Source: Limnanthes douglasii subsp. nivea
Lineage: Eukaryota > Streptophyta > Magnoliopsida > Brassicales > Limnanthaceae
Direction of reading: 5' to 3'
DNA length: 64,000 nucleotides
NCBI GenBank assembly: GCA_036936605.1
Contig: JAUPFV010000002.1
Span: 320,618,893 to 320,682,892, forward strand
The first letter of the stretch is position 1, and each line of letters opens with the position of its first letter. The notes under the pieces are model-generated. The model saw only the letters and a program-made list of their open reading frames with translations. It ran no database searches and was not told where the DNA came from. The position numbers were made by a program, and so were the translations under genes. Positions 10,691 through 21,509 of the stretch are shown here, piece after piece.

Positions 10691-12901
10691 CGAGAAAATA
10701 AAGCATAAATAATCAAACACATAAAAAATAAAGTAAAAAAAGAAAGATTTATAGGGAATGACGAAAATTTACAATTAAAACCCATTGTCGGCTGATATGA
10801 GGATTTGTTGTTCCATGTTTGTTCTTCCAATTACTATAGAAAAAAAATAAATTTATCCTTCCGCACTTTTTTATAAGTTAGAAGTTCATTAATATTTTTT
10901 GGAATTTTACTCATTTAAAAGTAGAAAAATGGGTTGGTCTTTCAGTTATAAACCTTAACAAGAGTAAGAAATTCGTTCGTAGACAAAGTCCCAAAGAATC
11001 TATTGATAAATTGATAGCTGAAAGCAAAGGACTTTAGGAATTAGGAACAAGTTGTCTTGGACAAATATTTATAATCTGAAAAAAAAATGACTAGGTCTGG
11101 AGCGAGAGAAAATCGAGGCCCGTGATTCAAAAATAATTTTTAAAAAATAACCTCATATTCACGACCTTCTAAGGGATTTTTTATATTTACAAGAAATCTA
11201 TATTTACATAATATAGATTCCCGAATCGGTTAGATATTTTATACATTAATCATTAGTAAAATAACTATATGAATGCTCCACAAAGCTCTTCATCTACATC
11301 TCGTCAAAATATTCATCTTTAATTTTGGTTTATCTCTACGACTATAAACATCACCTCTAATACTACCTTGAGATGTCAAGCGACTCGTACCTTCAAGAGT
11401 GGAAGGAATAAGAACAATGTGGAATATAACAACATAACTAATTTATCATTATTCACCACAATTGTCTTCTTCTTCTTCTATTGGGTTATTTGATAAATCG
11501 GACGTGTTAACTTACAAACTTCATCTTAGTCAAAAGATTTAACCATAAATAATACATTGTTATGATTATATTGACTATCTGAAAAGTCATTATCTTCATT
11601 CTTCTTGCCCATTTATAATAAAAATAAGAATTTGTTGTACCAATAACAATGAGAAAGTAACTGATTCAAAAAAATCAATCAACTAGGATAAGAAGATGCG
11701 AGAATATTGATTAAGAAAGTATAGAAACAAAATGAAGGAACAACATGAGATATCCAATGGTATGAATAAATTTAAACCTTCGATTTTTTTATGGCTTGAT
11801 TCATTTGTAGGATAAGCGGTTCATATCAAAATAGGTTTGGAGGGCCAAGATTATAGAAAGTAAAGAATGTGCACGCGTCTGCCTAAAATAAGAGACTTTC
11901 ATACAAGTGTAAGTAACTTCCATTATTTTGTATTTTAACTAAAACATAAATAGAATCCCTTCAACTTAAGTTGTATCATTAAAGAAACTTAATAAATATA
12001 AATCTCATGCAATAAAAATTACTCCTCGTGAAAATATTTACCAACATATAACTTTGGCAAAAACCACAGACGGAAATCAAACTTTGGATGATTAAAAAAC
12101 CGAATATGTTCCCGTGGAATGTTCATCCCTTACCTAAATCTTTACCAAAGACTAGGAGGGCTACTCAAATAATTTCAAAAATAAGAAATCAAAGAAATAT
12201 ATAAATACATTTTGAGGTTCCAAAATTGAAGAAGTGGAAAATAAAGTGGTAGAATTTATTCGTCATTATTCACCTAAGTCTTAGGGGGCTGCTGGAGTAC
12301 CTTTAGAAGAAGTTTGGCCGAAGAATATTCCTACTACCTAAATCTATTAAAAGAATATTAACACTTTGGATCATGTGTAGTCTTTACTTTATTCCTCATC
12401 AACGATTAATGAGACTACTCAAGTACAACCAATGAAGAATCAAACATGTCGAATCTAGTAGTAAGAAAAAATTAATTAGTAAATAGTGAAAAACTAGTTA
12501 GAAAACCCACCAAAGCTATTTTTACTCTCTCATTTGAAAAAAATAAATATTTTATTCCTCAAAGAAGATTTTGACCTACGGAAGTTTTTAATGAGGCATG
12601 ACCAGTTTAGTATTAACCAAACCAGATACGTCTCTGATAACAGTTCGGCTATGATAAATTAGAATAAATAAGCCTTAAGACTCTTAAGATTCTAAACGAA
12701 GATGGTTGTCATAAATATTTCAATATGAAAAATATGCAAGACGTAATCGCTTCAGATGTAATGTCGATATCCGGCATACAACAAGTTCAAACGTTCAATC
12801 CTCAGCTAATGTCAAAAGATGATTCATCCAAAGTTAGTAGATGGTTTGGACAATCAAAACTAGTACATCTTTGTTATTCGCACAAGGACTTAGAGGGCTA
12901 C
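10690..12901 (+). other. Tat 3' untranslated region with repeated PPT-like motifs
   Basis: No intact gene. The stretch is repeated at 31213-32918 plus 37406-37927, partly at 14210-15729 and 42490-43353, and its start near 56340-56530. It holds several purine-rich motifs of the form GGGGGCTACTG: about 12151-12165, 12278-12295, 12404-12420 (weak) and 12886-12904. The last one directly precedes the inferred LTR start. Confidence 0.55.
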
Positions 12902-13250
12902 TGCTAGGGATATAGATGGTTTTGCCCGTCAATATTTGCCCATCAATCATTTCAATACTAAACAATTCAGAAAAAAAATGAGAAAAAAAAATGATCTCTA
13001 TGTGGTTAAAATAAGATAGTATCAAATCTCTCTAATATCTTATAAATATATTTTGTAACAGTAAAGTCTGTAAATAAAAACCTAATGACCATGAATAAAA
13101 TATACGTTTATATATTTTATTATCATTTTTAGAAATATTGCTAATCCACACTATTCTCAAACTTTTCAAGATATCTTCGATTTCAAATCTACTCCGCCTT
13201 TCCGAATTATCCACACCGAATACAAATTCAATAATAAAGATATTTTAGTT
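12902..13250 (+). repeat. 3' LTR start region of plus-strand Tat element (copy 1)
   Basis: Starts TGCTAGGGATATAG directly after the purine tract GGACTTAGAGGGCTAC. It continues with an AT-rich U3/R-like stretch that includes CATGAATAAAATATAC near 13090, a candidate polyadenylation signal. Homologous starts occur at 15730, 37928 and 43354. The right border is not visible. The LTR could be about 350 bp or could extend to about 14165. Confidence 0.5.
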
Positions 13251-13484
13251 TTGATCTTTAAATAAAATGATGGGTTTAAAATTATAGTTATGATTAGAAA
13301 CTATAAATATAAAAGTATTTTAAAAATAAATAAAAACAAGTTAAAGGTTTAATAAGTTAACTTTTATAGTTTAGGGTTTGAAATTCTAAGTTCTACATCT
13401 TGTATATTAAATAAAAATTTGTTTGTTACGTGATGTCAATGTATTCAAATATCTAGTAATAAATTGAAGATCCGTATTTTGTAT

Positions 13485-13546
13485 ATGGAAATGATAATTT
13501 TTTAACAAAGTTCTAATGGAAATGATAATTTTTTAACAAAGTTCTA
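13485..13546 (+). repeat. 31-bp perfect tandem duplication
   Basis: Two identical 31-bp units (13485-13515 and 13516-13546) beginning ATGGAAATGATAATTTTTTA, with a few bases of a third. Found only in unit 1 of the 3-kb repeat. Confidence 0.9.
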
Positions 13547-14209
13547 ATGGAAGTAAGCTAATAAACACAAGAAAACGAAAACTACTCTTTAACATATTAG
13601 ATTTACTCTTATGATTAAAAAATAAGAACACTTATAATATTATAAGTCAAAGCTTATTTATACTATTTTAGCGTTAGCTAAATTAACTCTTAATACGGAT
13701 TACATGCGTATTTATATGTACGTGACATTCATTCGTCAAATAATTTGTTATAACCGTAACAAGTTTATCTATAAACCATTTTGAAGATATTTTAATAATA
13801 TTGAATAGTATACTAAAAAAGGTTAGACGATTATTAAACGTTTTTTCCAACACATCAGCTTTGATCTGTTTTTATTCCCTATATTATTTTACTCGACCTG
13901 AATAGTGAATTTAGGTTGCATATGCCTTGTTAAATATATTTCTATTTATTTTGGTCCGCTTGAATATTATTTTAGGTTCGCCATAAAACTTTATCAGCTC
14001 ATATTTTAATATTTAATGTTCATTGATTCATGTGCAAATAATTATATTTAATGTATTTGATTATTAAGGATTATCACTATTAATTTTAGTCCCTAAATAA
14101 TTTGACATGACGTTTATTCAATCCAAAACTTTCATATAAATAGTATAAGATCATAAAGAATATGAATTTATCAGAATAACATATGACATATATTGTATAT
14201 CATTTGGAA

Positions 14210-16830
14210 TTTTCTAATCGGTGAGATACGTTATACATTCATCACTGGTAAAATAATTATATGAATGTTTGAATTGGTAAAATAATTATATGAATGTTCA
14301 ACGGTACTCTTCATCTACATTTCGTCCAAAAATTTATCTTTTATTTTTGGTTCATCTTTGCGACTATAAACATAGTATGTGATATTACATTTAGCTATAG
14401 AGAGACTCATACCTTCAAAAGTGGAAGGAATGAGAGGAACGATGTGGAATGTAACAACACCTTTAAATAATATCTCCTTTTTTGTCTGGGTTATCTGATA
14501 AATTAGATGGGTAAACTTAAAAATTTCTTCTTAGTCAGAAGATTAAACCATAAAACCATTATTTTGAATATTTTAAATATCTCATTAGTCATTATATTCA
14601 TCACATTTTCCCATATATAAGAAAAATAATTTTTTTGTAACGATAACAACAGACAAATAAATGATTCAAAAATATCAATAAATATCAGTAAATGAAGGAC
14701 ATGAGTGGGTATATCAAGATGTATTAATAAATTTAAAAATATTTAACCTTTTACGGTTTGGATTAACTTGTAAGACAAATAGTTTGGATTAAAATAAACT
14801 TGGAGTGCCAAGATTATAAAAGGGGAAGAATGTGCACGTGCCTGCCTAAAAAATAGAGATTTCGCATGTGTAAGTTTCTTCCACTAACTTGTTTATTAAC
14901 CAAAAAATAAATAGAATCCCTTCAACTTCACAAGTTTTATCACAAAAAAAAACCTTAATAAATACAAATCTCCTATAATGGATATTAATTTTCCTTACAA
15001 ATATTTACCACCATATTTTGGCAAGAACCACAAACCGAATATTCAAACATTGAATGATTAAAAAACCCGAAGATGTTCCCTAGAAATGTTTATCTCTTAC
15101 CTCAATTTTGCCAACAAATAGGAGGATTGCTAAGATAATTTACAAAAACAAGTCAAAGAAAATAAACATATAAACACCTATGATGTTCTAAAATTACAGA
15201 AGTGGAAAATAAATTGGTAGATTTTTTTCGTCATCATTCACCAAGGTCGGGAGGGACTCGAGTACCTTTAGAAGAATCTCGCACAAAAAACACTCATATA
15301 ATCTTGAAGTTATCAAAGAATAGTCAACACTTTAGATAGCAACCTACCAGATGTTAGTTTCACTCTTTCCCTTCAGGAAAATAAAGTTCTTAATCCTAAG
15401 GAAAGTTTTTGTGAGAGAATGTTTTTAATAAGGCAATAACGGTTTAATACTAACCAATCCAAAGACATGTCTATTTTCAGTTTAGCTATGATAAATTAGA
15501 ATCAATAGGTCGTAAGACTTTTAAAAGACTAAACGAAGATGGTTGGCATAAATATTTCAATATTTCAATATGTAATGGCTTCGAATCTGAAGACAGCCGT
15601 TCGGCAGAGAACAAGTTCAAACGTCCAATCCTCACCAAACATCAAGAGATGTTTCGACAAATGTGAGTAGATTCTTTGGACAATCAAAACTTGTCATTCT
15701 TTGTTACTCGGACAAAGAGTAAGGGGTACTGCAAAAGAGATAAATGGTATAACACGTCAGTAGTGGCCCATCAATCATTTCAGTACTAAAAAAATCCAAA
15801 ACAATCGGTAAAGTATATGATTTCTAAGTGGTTAGAATAAGATAATATTAAAATTTCCTAATATCTTACAAATAAATTTTGTAATAGTAAAATCTATAGA
15901 TAAATAACCATGAATTAAATACCCATTCATCTATTTTATAATCATTTTTAGAAAATATTGGTAATCGATATTATTATAAACTTTTCAGAATATTTTTGAT
16001 TTTAGATCTAATCATGAATTATCCAAACCAAAAACAAATTTAATATCTCGTCAAAATATTTTAATTTTAATCTCTAAACTAAATATGGGTTTAAAATTAT
16101 AGTTGTAATTAGAAACTATAAATATAAATTTTATTTTAAAATAAATAAAACAAATTAAATTTCTAATAATTTAACTTTATAGTTTAGGGTATAGACTTTT
16201 AAGTCTCAAACTTCATACATTAAATAAAACATAATTTATTATGGGACCAGTGTATTCAAATATCTTATAACAAATTTAAAATCCATACTTTGTATACGGT
16301 AATAATAAATTTTTAACAGAGCCATTGTAATGAAAATAAGCTCACCAACTCAAATAAAAACTACTTTCAATATTTACTCTCAAGAAAAATAAAATAAATA
16401 ACACCCTTGCAGAACTTATTTGTATTATTATTTCAACATTAGCTTTAACTGTTAGAAGACACACGTATTTATGGATACATTACATTCATTCATCAAATAA
16501 TTCGTTATAAACATTATAAATTCAACCGTTAACCATTTAAAATATTCAACTAATATTAGATAGTGTATTAAAAAAAGTATTGGAATATTATTAAACATTG
16601 TTTCCGCCGCATCATATTTTCTCTTTATTTTATATCTTATTTTACTCGATTTGAACACTCTACTTGTGGTGTGTAGTATATGTCTTGTTAAATATCTTTC
16701 CATCCGCTTGACCTCATCTCATGTTCAGATAATTTTTTCAATGTATTTGTTAATTCTAAATTAATAATAATATACTTATTCACTACAAGATGTTCACTTT
16801 ATCCAAAACTTTGTGTTCAGTATAAAACCT
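14210..16830 (+). repeat. About 3-kb direct repeat, unit 2
   Basis: Second, slightly shorter head-to-tail copy of 11215-14165. Its own LTR-start motif is at about 15720-15745 (GGGGTACTGCAAAAGAGATA). It ends about 330 bp upstream of the MADS-box start codon, so its terminal part lies in the likely promoter neighbourhood of that gene. No gene seen inside. Confidence 0.75.
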
Positions 16831-17162
16831 CTTTTTTAATATCGCCTCAGAGAATGCATGATTATGTATTCGTAGAGAAATTATATGTCCAGTCGTGGTG
16901 GAAAAAAAAAATTAAACCTTGTCACCTACCAAATATAACTATACCAAATTTGTGTTCCACGATGAGTTGGATCTTATCTTATGTATTACTATACTGATAG
17001 GTTAATTCCTTTTCTGGATTATTTGATTCCAAAATATAATTAAACCTAAACCAGATGCATATATTAATACCCTAGTGCCTCTTCTTTATAAACAACACAA
17101 CTCCTATAATCTAGATACACAAAAGGTTGAACTCTTCTTCTCTTTTTTCCTGTGCTGTCAAC
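16830..17162 (+). promoter_or_regulatory. Putative promoter and 5' leader of the MADS-box gene
   Basis: TATAAA at 17087-17092 lies 71 bp before the ATG, a normal distance for a plant core promoter with a short leader. The 250 bp upstream is AT-rich and begins where the 3-kb repeat unit ends. Transcription start and regulators cannot be read from the sequence. Confidence 0.5.
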
Positions 17163-17672
17163 ATGGTTAAGAGAAACAGTACTTATATTGTTGACAGGGC
17201 ACAAAGAAAAGCATGTTACACTAACAGAAGCAAGGGTATTTTGAAAATGGCTGAGGAGCTTAGCATCTTGTGCGATGTTAAAGTGTGTACCATCATACAA
17301 AGTGAGTTCGACGCTGCACCCATCATTCAACCTTCTCTTAATGAAGCTAGGCATATTCTTCAGGAATTCATGAACATGGCACCGGAGCAACGAGAGAAAA
17401 ATATGCTCGACCAAGAGACATATCTACGCGAAAAAATAAAAAAACTCTGGCAGCAGTGTGGAGAGCAAAGCAAGAAGAATCATGACATGTGGATGACTCA
17501 TGTCATGTTCCAGCTTGCGAACGGTGAGATCGAGGTAAAAGACCTCAGCTATGATGAACTCATATGGGTTATGGAGATAAACAATCAATATCTAAAGGAT
17601 ATTGAAGCAAGGTGCGAACTTCTCAAAAGAGCTGCAAGTACTTCTGTGAGTTCATCAGGGCCAACTCACTGA
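17163..17672 (+). CDS. Type I (M-gamma, AGL80-like) MADS-box transcription factor
   Basis: Intronless 169-residue protein, a normal architecture for type I MADS genes. Residues 1-50 align with the MADS DNA-binding and dimerisation domain: RKACYTNRSKGILK, then ELSILCDVKVCTII, where the family has RKATFKKRKKGLMKK and ELSTLCxxxACAII. The C-terminal half has the M-gamma features: MAPEQREKNMLDQETYLREK (aspartate/glutamate-rich coiled region), a VMFQLANGE block, and a NNQYLKDIEARCELL ending, closely following AGL80. M-gamma proteins act in the nucleus, mostly in central cell and endosperm, often as heterodimers with M-alpha partners. Several basic residues of the DNA-contacting helix are changed (K to T, N, S, M at residues 20, 21, 23 and 29). 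The ATG at 17163 is chosen because the MADS domain begins there and the upstream in-frame codons lack an ATG. Expression is not shown. Confidence 0.88.
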   Translation: MVKRNSTYIVDRAQRKACYTNRSKGILKMAEELSILCDVKVCTIIQSEFDAAPIIQPSLNEARHILQEFMNMAPEQREKNMLDQETYLREKIKKLWQQCGEQSKKNHDMWMTHVMFQLANGEIEVKDLSYDELIWVMEINNQYLKDIEARCELLKRAASTSVSSSGPTH

Positions 17673-18360
17673 ATCCAGCATTCATAATTTATAAATTTCA
17701 GGCATTGGTTGATTGTTATGTTGTCTTTTTCGGTTCATTAAAACTTCCATGAATATTTTTTAAGGTTTTTTTTGCTTCGTCATGTTTTGGCCAGTCTATG
17801 TTTCTCCAGTTTGAAATCTTGCGATATTCTCATGGCCGCTTATTTCTTTTATATTTTGTATCAACATTTATATTAGTAAATAGAAGTCCAGACCTATTTA
17901 CCATTCTCATCTTTAAGCTCTCCTTTCATTTCATTTTCAACTAGTGTGTGTCTCTCGCCGCTTTGCATCGGATGTTTCCGTCACCTAAAATTGGTTAAAG
18001 GAGCATTATAGCAAGAAAAAAAAACATAAACTAGTTAATAAAACATGTTATTATGTTCTTCTTCTGCTCTACTGAGTTCAATTTAACTAATTCATATAAC
18101 AATTTATTGTTGACCATTTTGGTTTACCCACTATAGGTCATTTTGGAAAATGAGAGTAAGTTTCAATTTCATGAGTATGATATGGGTCAAAGTTGGCAAA
18201 CAGCAATATATACAAAGGCGAACTCCTTCTGCACCGACATACTACCTTCGGGTCTGCCCGCAAACACTTAACTGCTTGCGAGCCGCAACCGTAGAATCAA
18301 ATGGATTTGGTGACTGCACAAACAATTATGAAATATGAGAAATAATAGTGTATTTGAAGA
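17673..18360. other. 3' flank of the MADS-box gene, no gene supported
   Basis: T-rich non-coding sequence consistent with a 3' UTR and intergenic DNA. ATTAAA near 17738 is a weak candidate polyadenylation signal. A short plus-strand open frame at 18150-18338 has no recognisable motif. Confidence 0.45.
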
Positions 18361-18364
18361 AATC

Positions 18365-18545
18365 AAGTCACCTACCAACTGCAAAAATCCTTTGCAAATA
18401 TTCTTGGCCAAATAGCGGTATCATCTGGGTAAGTAATTAAAGCAGGATCAGGGCATACAAGTATAGATTCTGAACCCCAAAAGCTGTTTCCCACAGCTTC
18501 TCTCGTACCGACCCGTCCCACCTGCTGGTTTTATTCGAGAGGAGG
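18365..18545 (-). pseudogene. Exon-like minus-strand fragment, unidentified
   Basis: On the minus strand a frame of about 55 codons is open and reads like protein (SESILVCPDPALITYPDD, IWPRIFAKDF). It ends in a GTAGGT splice-donor-like site near 18380, and a TTTGTGCAG acceptor-like site follows about 65 bp downstream near 18320. Base composition is clearly less AT-rich than the surroundings. I do not recognise the product. It may be a captured or decayed gene fragment, or chance. Confidence 0.25.
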
Positions 18546-19142
18546 CTCTTTCTACTCCTTCTCTAGTACCGTCTTCTCCTAAAATAACGTGTTTATTTAT
18601 GGCATTGGCTAAATTTGGTTATAACAAATAATTATATGGGGAATGTTCCATTAAATATCCACACACCAATTTTATTATCATTTAATACTCCACCTATTTT
18701 TTATCTATTTAATACTCATCTCACCAAAATAATATTTTTTTAATATTTAATTCTTTTTACTCTTTAACTATCTACATTATTTGGTGAAGTTTCATGTCAT
18801 CGTCCCCTGTATTATCGACTTTCGACTTCAGGTAATATTTTTATCTTCGTTTCTCGTTTTTATCTTGTTGAAGTTGTTTTTAAGTTGTTTTGGTCGACGA
18901 ATACCTTTTATCATCATTTATTTATCTTTATGAGTTATGAGTTCTTATCGGACCAGAATTTTTCGGATGTGAATCACACCAATTATAATAGACAAAAAGT
19001 TAAGGGTTAAGACAAAAAAAGTTATGAATGTTTAGAATTTTAATTAATAGAAAAATATATATATTTGGTATTTTTTTTATTTTAGAGAATCTAAATACAT
19101 TTTAGTCACAAACTCATCTATTCCACCCGATTCGGACCATTC

Positions 19143-19262
19143 GATGATCGTTAGTTGCTAAGTTTTGATCCTGAATATGGTCACCCTAACTGGATGAGTT
19201 TGCACGTCCTTCGTCTACCTCCATCTCATATGACGATGGACACATCATGGAGGAACAAATTG
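19143..19262 (+). pseudogene. Fragment resembling RNA polymerase II largest subunit
   Basis: The plus-strand frame reads DDR, a TAG stop, LLSFDPEYGHPNWM, then LHVLRLPP and MDTSWRN. Plant RPB1 has at this place the pattern EDCQLLGLNPKYARPDWM, LQVLPIPPPP and MMDTSSR. The shared positions (D, LL, P.Y..P.WM.L.VL..PP and MDTS.R) are in order and spaced alike. The in-frame stop falls on a position usually occupied by Q (CAG to TAG). Homology fades on both sides, so this is one exon-sized, inactivated piece, perhaps a transposon-captured or duplicated exon. Call made by eye from memory of the conserved domain. Confidence 0.45.
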
Positions 19263-20190
19263 ATACTTAAATTTGTTATCTTGTCAAAATATTGGTATCT
19301 TTGGGGTATAGTAGGCGGTGTGAATCATTTGGAAGTTGAACTCGTATTGTTAATTTTGTCACCGAAAAAATTGACCCATTAGCTGCAAAAGCTTCAAAGA
19401 AATTAGTGTATAACTGAAAGTTGGAATGTTTTTAAATTATTTAACAGAAATTAATTATTTCGGTTAATATGTACCTTGTTATTAGAACTGTGTTATGTCT
19501 AAAACGATCTTACTTTGCTCTCTCTTTTCATATCCCTTGAATTCTTGACAACTTTTTTGACAAGCTTTTGGGTTTCCTCTTCTCAGCTGCCTTACATAAA
19601 GTTAGTCTTCTTTAAATTTTCACCCAAATATTTATAGTAACCAATGTGTTTTTTTAATTATTTAAACTAATCGTTATAAACAGTTTTGTCTATGCTTATT
19701 CACAAATTAATAGAATTGAAGCAGACATGCCTCCTCTCAATGCGGCATATGCTAAATTACATGTTATACTTTCTTTAATTCTCATATATCATCCGTGTAT
19801 TTTTATATATGTCAGTGTTACATTAATGTTGGTAGAGAGTGTTGGTTATATTGCTACCCCTCCCATATCAATCACTGATATTTACTACATTTTCAATCTT
19901 ATTTTAAATCTGGTTTTCGGCAGCCAATTTTTTTAAGTTTGGTCATTATGTATTTTTTTCTTTCTTTCTTTATGTGAAACTCTTCCGTCCCGAACATCGC
20001 TAGTAAACATTCATCAAAACAAACATACTAGATCATCTTAAATTAATTTTATCAGAGACGAAGGCAGAACGTAATTTATTTTATAAACAAAGTTCACCTT
20101 TACTATTAGATCATTTATAGTGGTACTTTTTAAATATGCATGTCAACTAATGTCAACTACATATGTATTAATAATATTAATCTTGATGCA
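19263..20190. other. Low-copy AT-rich stretch, no gene supported
   Basis: Contains a hydrophobic short open frame at 19727-19936 with no known motif, and T-rich runs. Nothing here repeats elsewhere in the window as far as I can see. Confidence 0.4.
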
Positions 20191-20690
20191 TCCTTAACTT
20201 TTATCTTTTACAAAAACAAATTTGATTTTATTTTTGCATATTTTTAAAAAGATTCTTTTTTTAAATAAAAAATTGATTTTATTTTTATGTATTATTTAAA
20301 ATATATGTTAAATATTAGTTTTGATTTTTTTATTTGCTCGAGTATATTCTAAAAATAATTTTTAGATAATAAATTTAATTTTGTTTCATGCATATTTTGT
20401 ATAAAAATTGATTTTATTTCAATTAGTTTGTCAAAAATATCTTTTATATAATGAATTTGATTTTAGTTCCATGTATCTTTTAAAATATCTTTCAAATATT
20501 GGAATTGATTTTGTTATATGATTATATCATATTTTTAAAATATCTTTTAAAATAATATGTTAAAACTTATATTAGGTAACAAACTATTAAAATGGAAATA
20601 AAATTATTAAAAAACTAAATAAAATGAAAAATGGAAGAGGAAAAAAAATCATAATTTCGGGGTTTTGTTAAGTGGCTCTTAGAATTTCAT
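20190..20690 (+). repeat. AT-rich dispersed repeat, copy 1
   Basis: Resembles 50880-51250: both have runs of TTGATTTTATTTTT, ATTGATTTTGTTATAT/ATTTGATTTTGTTATAT, AAAATATCTTT, AATAATATRTTAAAA, and end near TTTTGTTAAGTGGCTCT / CTTTGTTAAGTCGTTCT. Non-coding. Its low complexity weakens the call. Confidence 0.5.
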
Positions 20691-20781
20691 AATACACTAA
20701 AAATATTAAATTGTTTTAATTAATTTGCACTTTAACTCATTTAGTGGAATAATTTTTGGAACCATATACTCGAATCTATAA

Positions 20782-21081
20782 TCAAACCTCATCAAGAAAC
20801 CTAATAATCAAATCAACTCTAAAGAATAAAACAAACACGAACTCGTGAAAACCTAATACTCGAATCAAATCTACTACTTGGATTATTTTTTGGTGAAGAG
20901 ACCGAATACTCGAATTTCCTATATGTGAGACTAGGTATTCGAGAGTGGGTGTGAGATTTGGATAGGTAATGTCTCTTTTGTTGGTTGTGAAAGATTTAGG
21001 TTGAGTGTTTTGATGGTTATAATGTGGGCTTATGGTGGAGTCTTTTTTTTTTAGAAATGCCATGTTTTGTGGTTGTGACAT
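20782..21081 (-). CDS. Small repeated ORF, MSQP-type, unknown function
   Basis: 99 residues, ATG at 21081. The N-terminal 45 residues are shared with the 75-residue minus-strand ORF at 40326-40553 (both have NTQ.KSFTTNKRD followed by TYPNLT), and a stop-broken version lies near 29410-29620. Rich in S/T/N/K/H, no membrane segment, no family recognised. It lies about 0.4 kb upstream of, and divergent from, the gag remnant. It could be an element-encoded accessory ORF or an open LTR/leader segment. Conservation of the start in two copies is the only support for translation. Confidence 0.3.
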   Translation of the reverse strand: MSQPQNMAFLKKKDSTISPHYNHQNTQPKSFTTNKRDITYPNLTPTLEYLVSHIGNSSIRSLHQKIIQVVDLIRVLGFHEFVFVLFFRVDLIIRFLDEV

Positions 21082-21509
21082 TTGGGTTTTTGGGGTATAA
21101 ATTAATTTTATTGGATAATATTTAGAGATTTATGTTCATTTCACTTAGTTTGGCAGGTTAATATTTGTGAGATATAATTGGTAGTAAATTAGTAAATTTT
21201 ATTTTTTAATTAACTATAATAATAATAATAATAAATCAATATTTACAGCTTCCAGTTAGTTGCAAGTAAGTGGTATTTTGTTGCACCTAAGTGTTATAAA
21301 TAATTTTATTTTACAACTGAATGTTATATCGTTGCAACTTCGTAGTAATTTTATTCTTACATTTGACTTAATATGTGAAAAACATTATTGTTTGAAATTT
21401 GTTATACATTGATCGCGAATGACAATCGACTTTTGCAACAAAGTTATTGGTTGGTTGTAAAAATCTATTTTCCAATAGTTTGTGAAAATAAAAAAGCAAT
21501 CAGATTGTT

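Larger units (their letters stand above)
11215..14165 (+). repeat. About 3-kb direct repeat, unit 1
   Basis: Aligned by eye, this segment matches 14210-16830 in order throughout. Anchors are GAATCGGT.AGATA.TTATACATT (11222/14219), CATACCTTC/GTACCTTC plus AGTGGAAGGAAT (11395/14415), the PPT/LTR start (12902/15730) and TAGTTTAGGGT (13368/16180). The unit contains Tat 3' UTR, the LTR start and a further 0.9 kb. Confidence 0.75.

Noticed and set aside
12725..12907. Plus-strand open frame with SKVSRWFGQSKLV.LCYSHKDLEGYC, partly shared with 15600 and 37840
   Set aside because: It spans the PPT and LTR start of the Tat element. The sharing is explained by repeat copies, and the frame is broken in two of them.
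13250..14165. Reading the 3-kb repeat as proof of duplicated host flanking DNA
   Set aside because: The LTR right border is not visible, so this part could itself be LTR. The tandem repeat is kept but the origin of this part is left open.
17127..17162. Longer MADS-box ORF starting 12 codons upstream
   Set aside because: The upstream codon is TTG, not ATG, and the MADS domain begins at the ATG at 17163.
18361..18600. Possible organelle DNA insertion, because of locally higher GC
   Set aside because: I could not match it to any mitochondrial or plastid gene I know. Kept only as an unidentified exon-like fragment.
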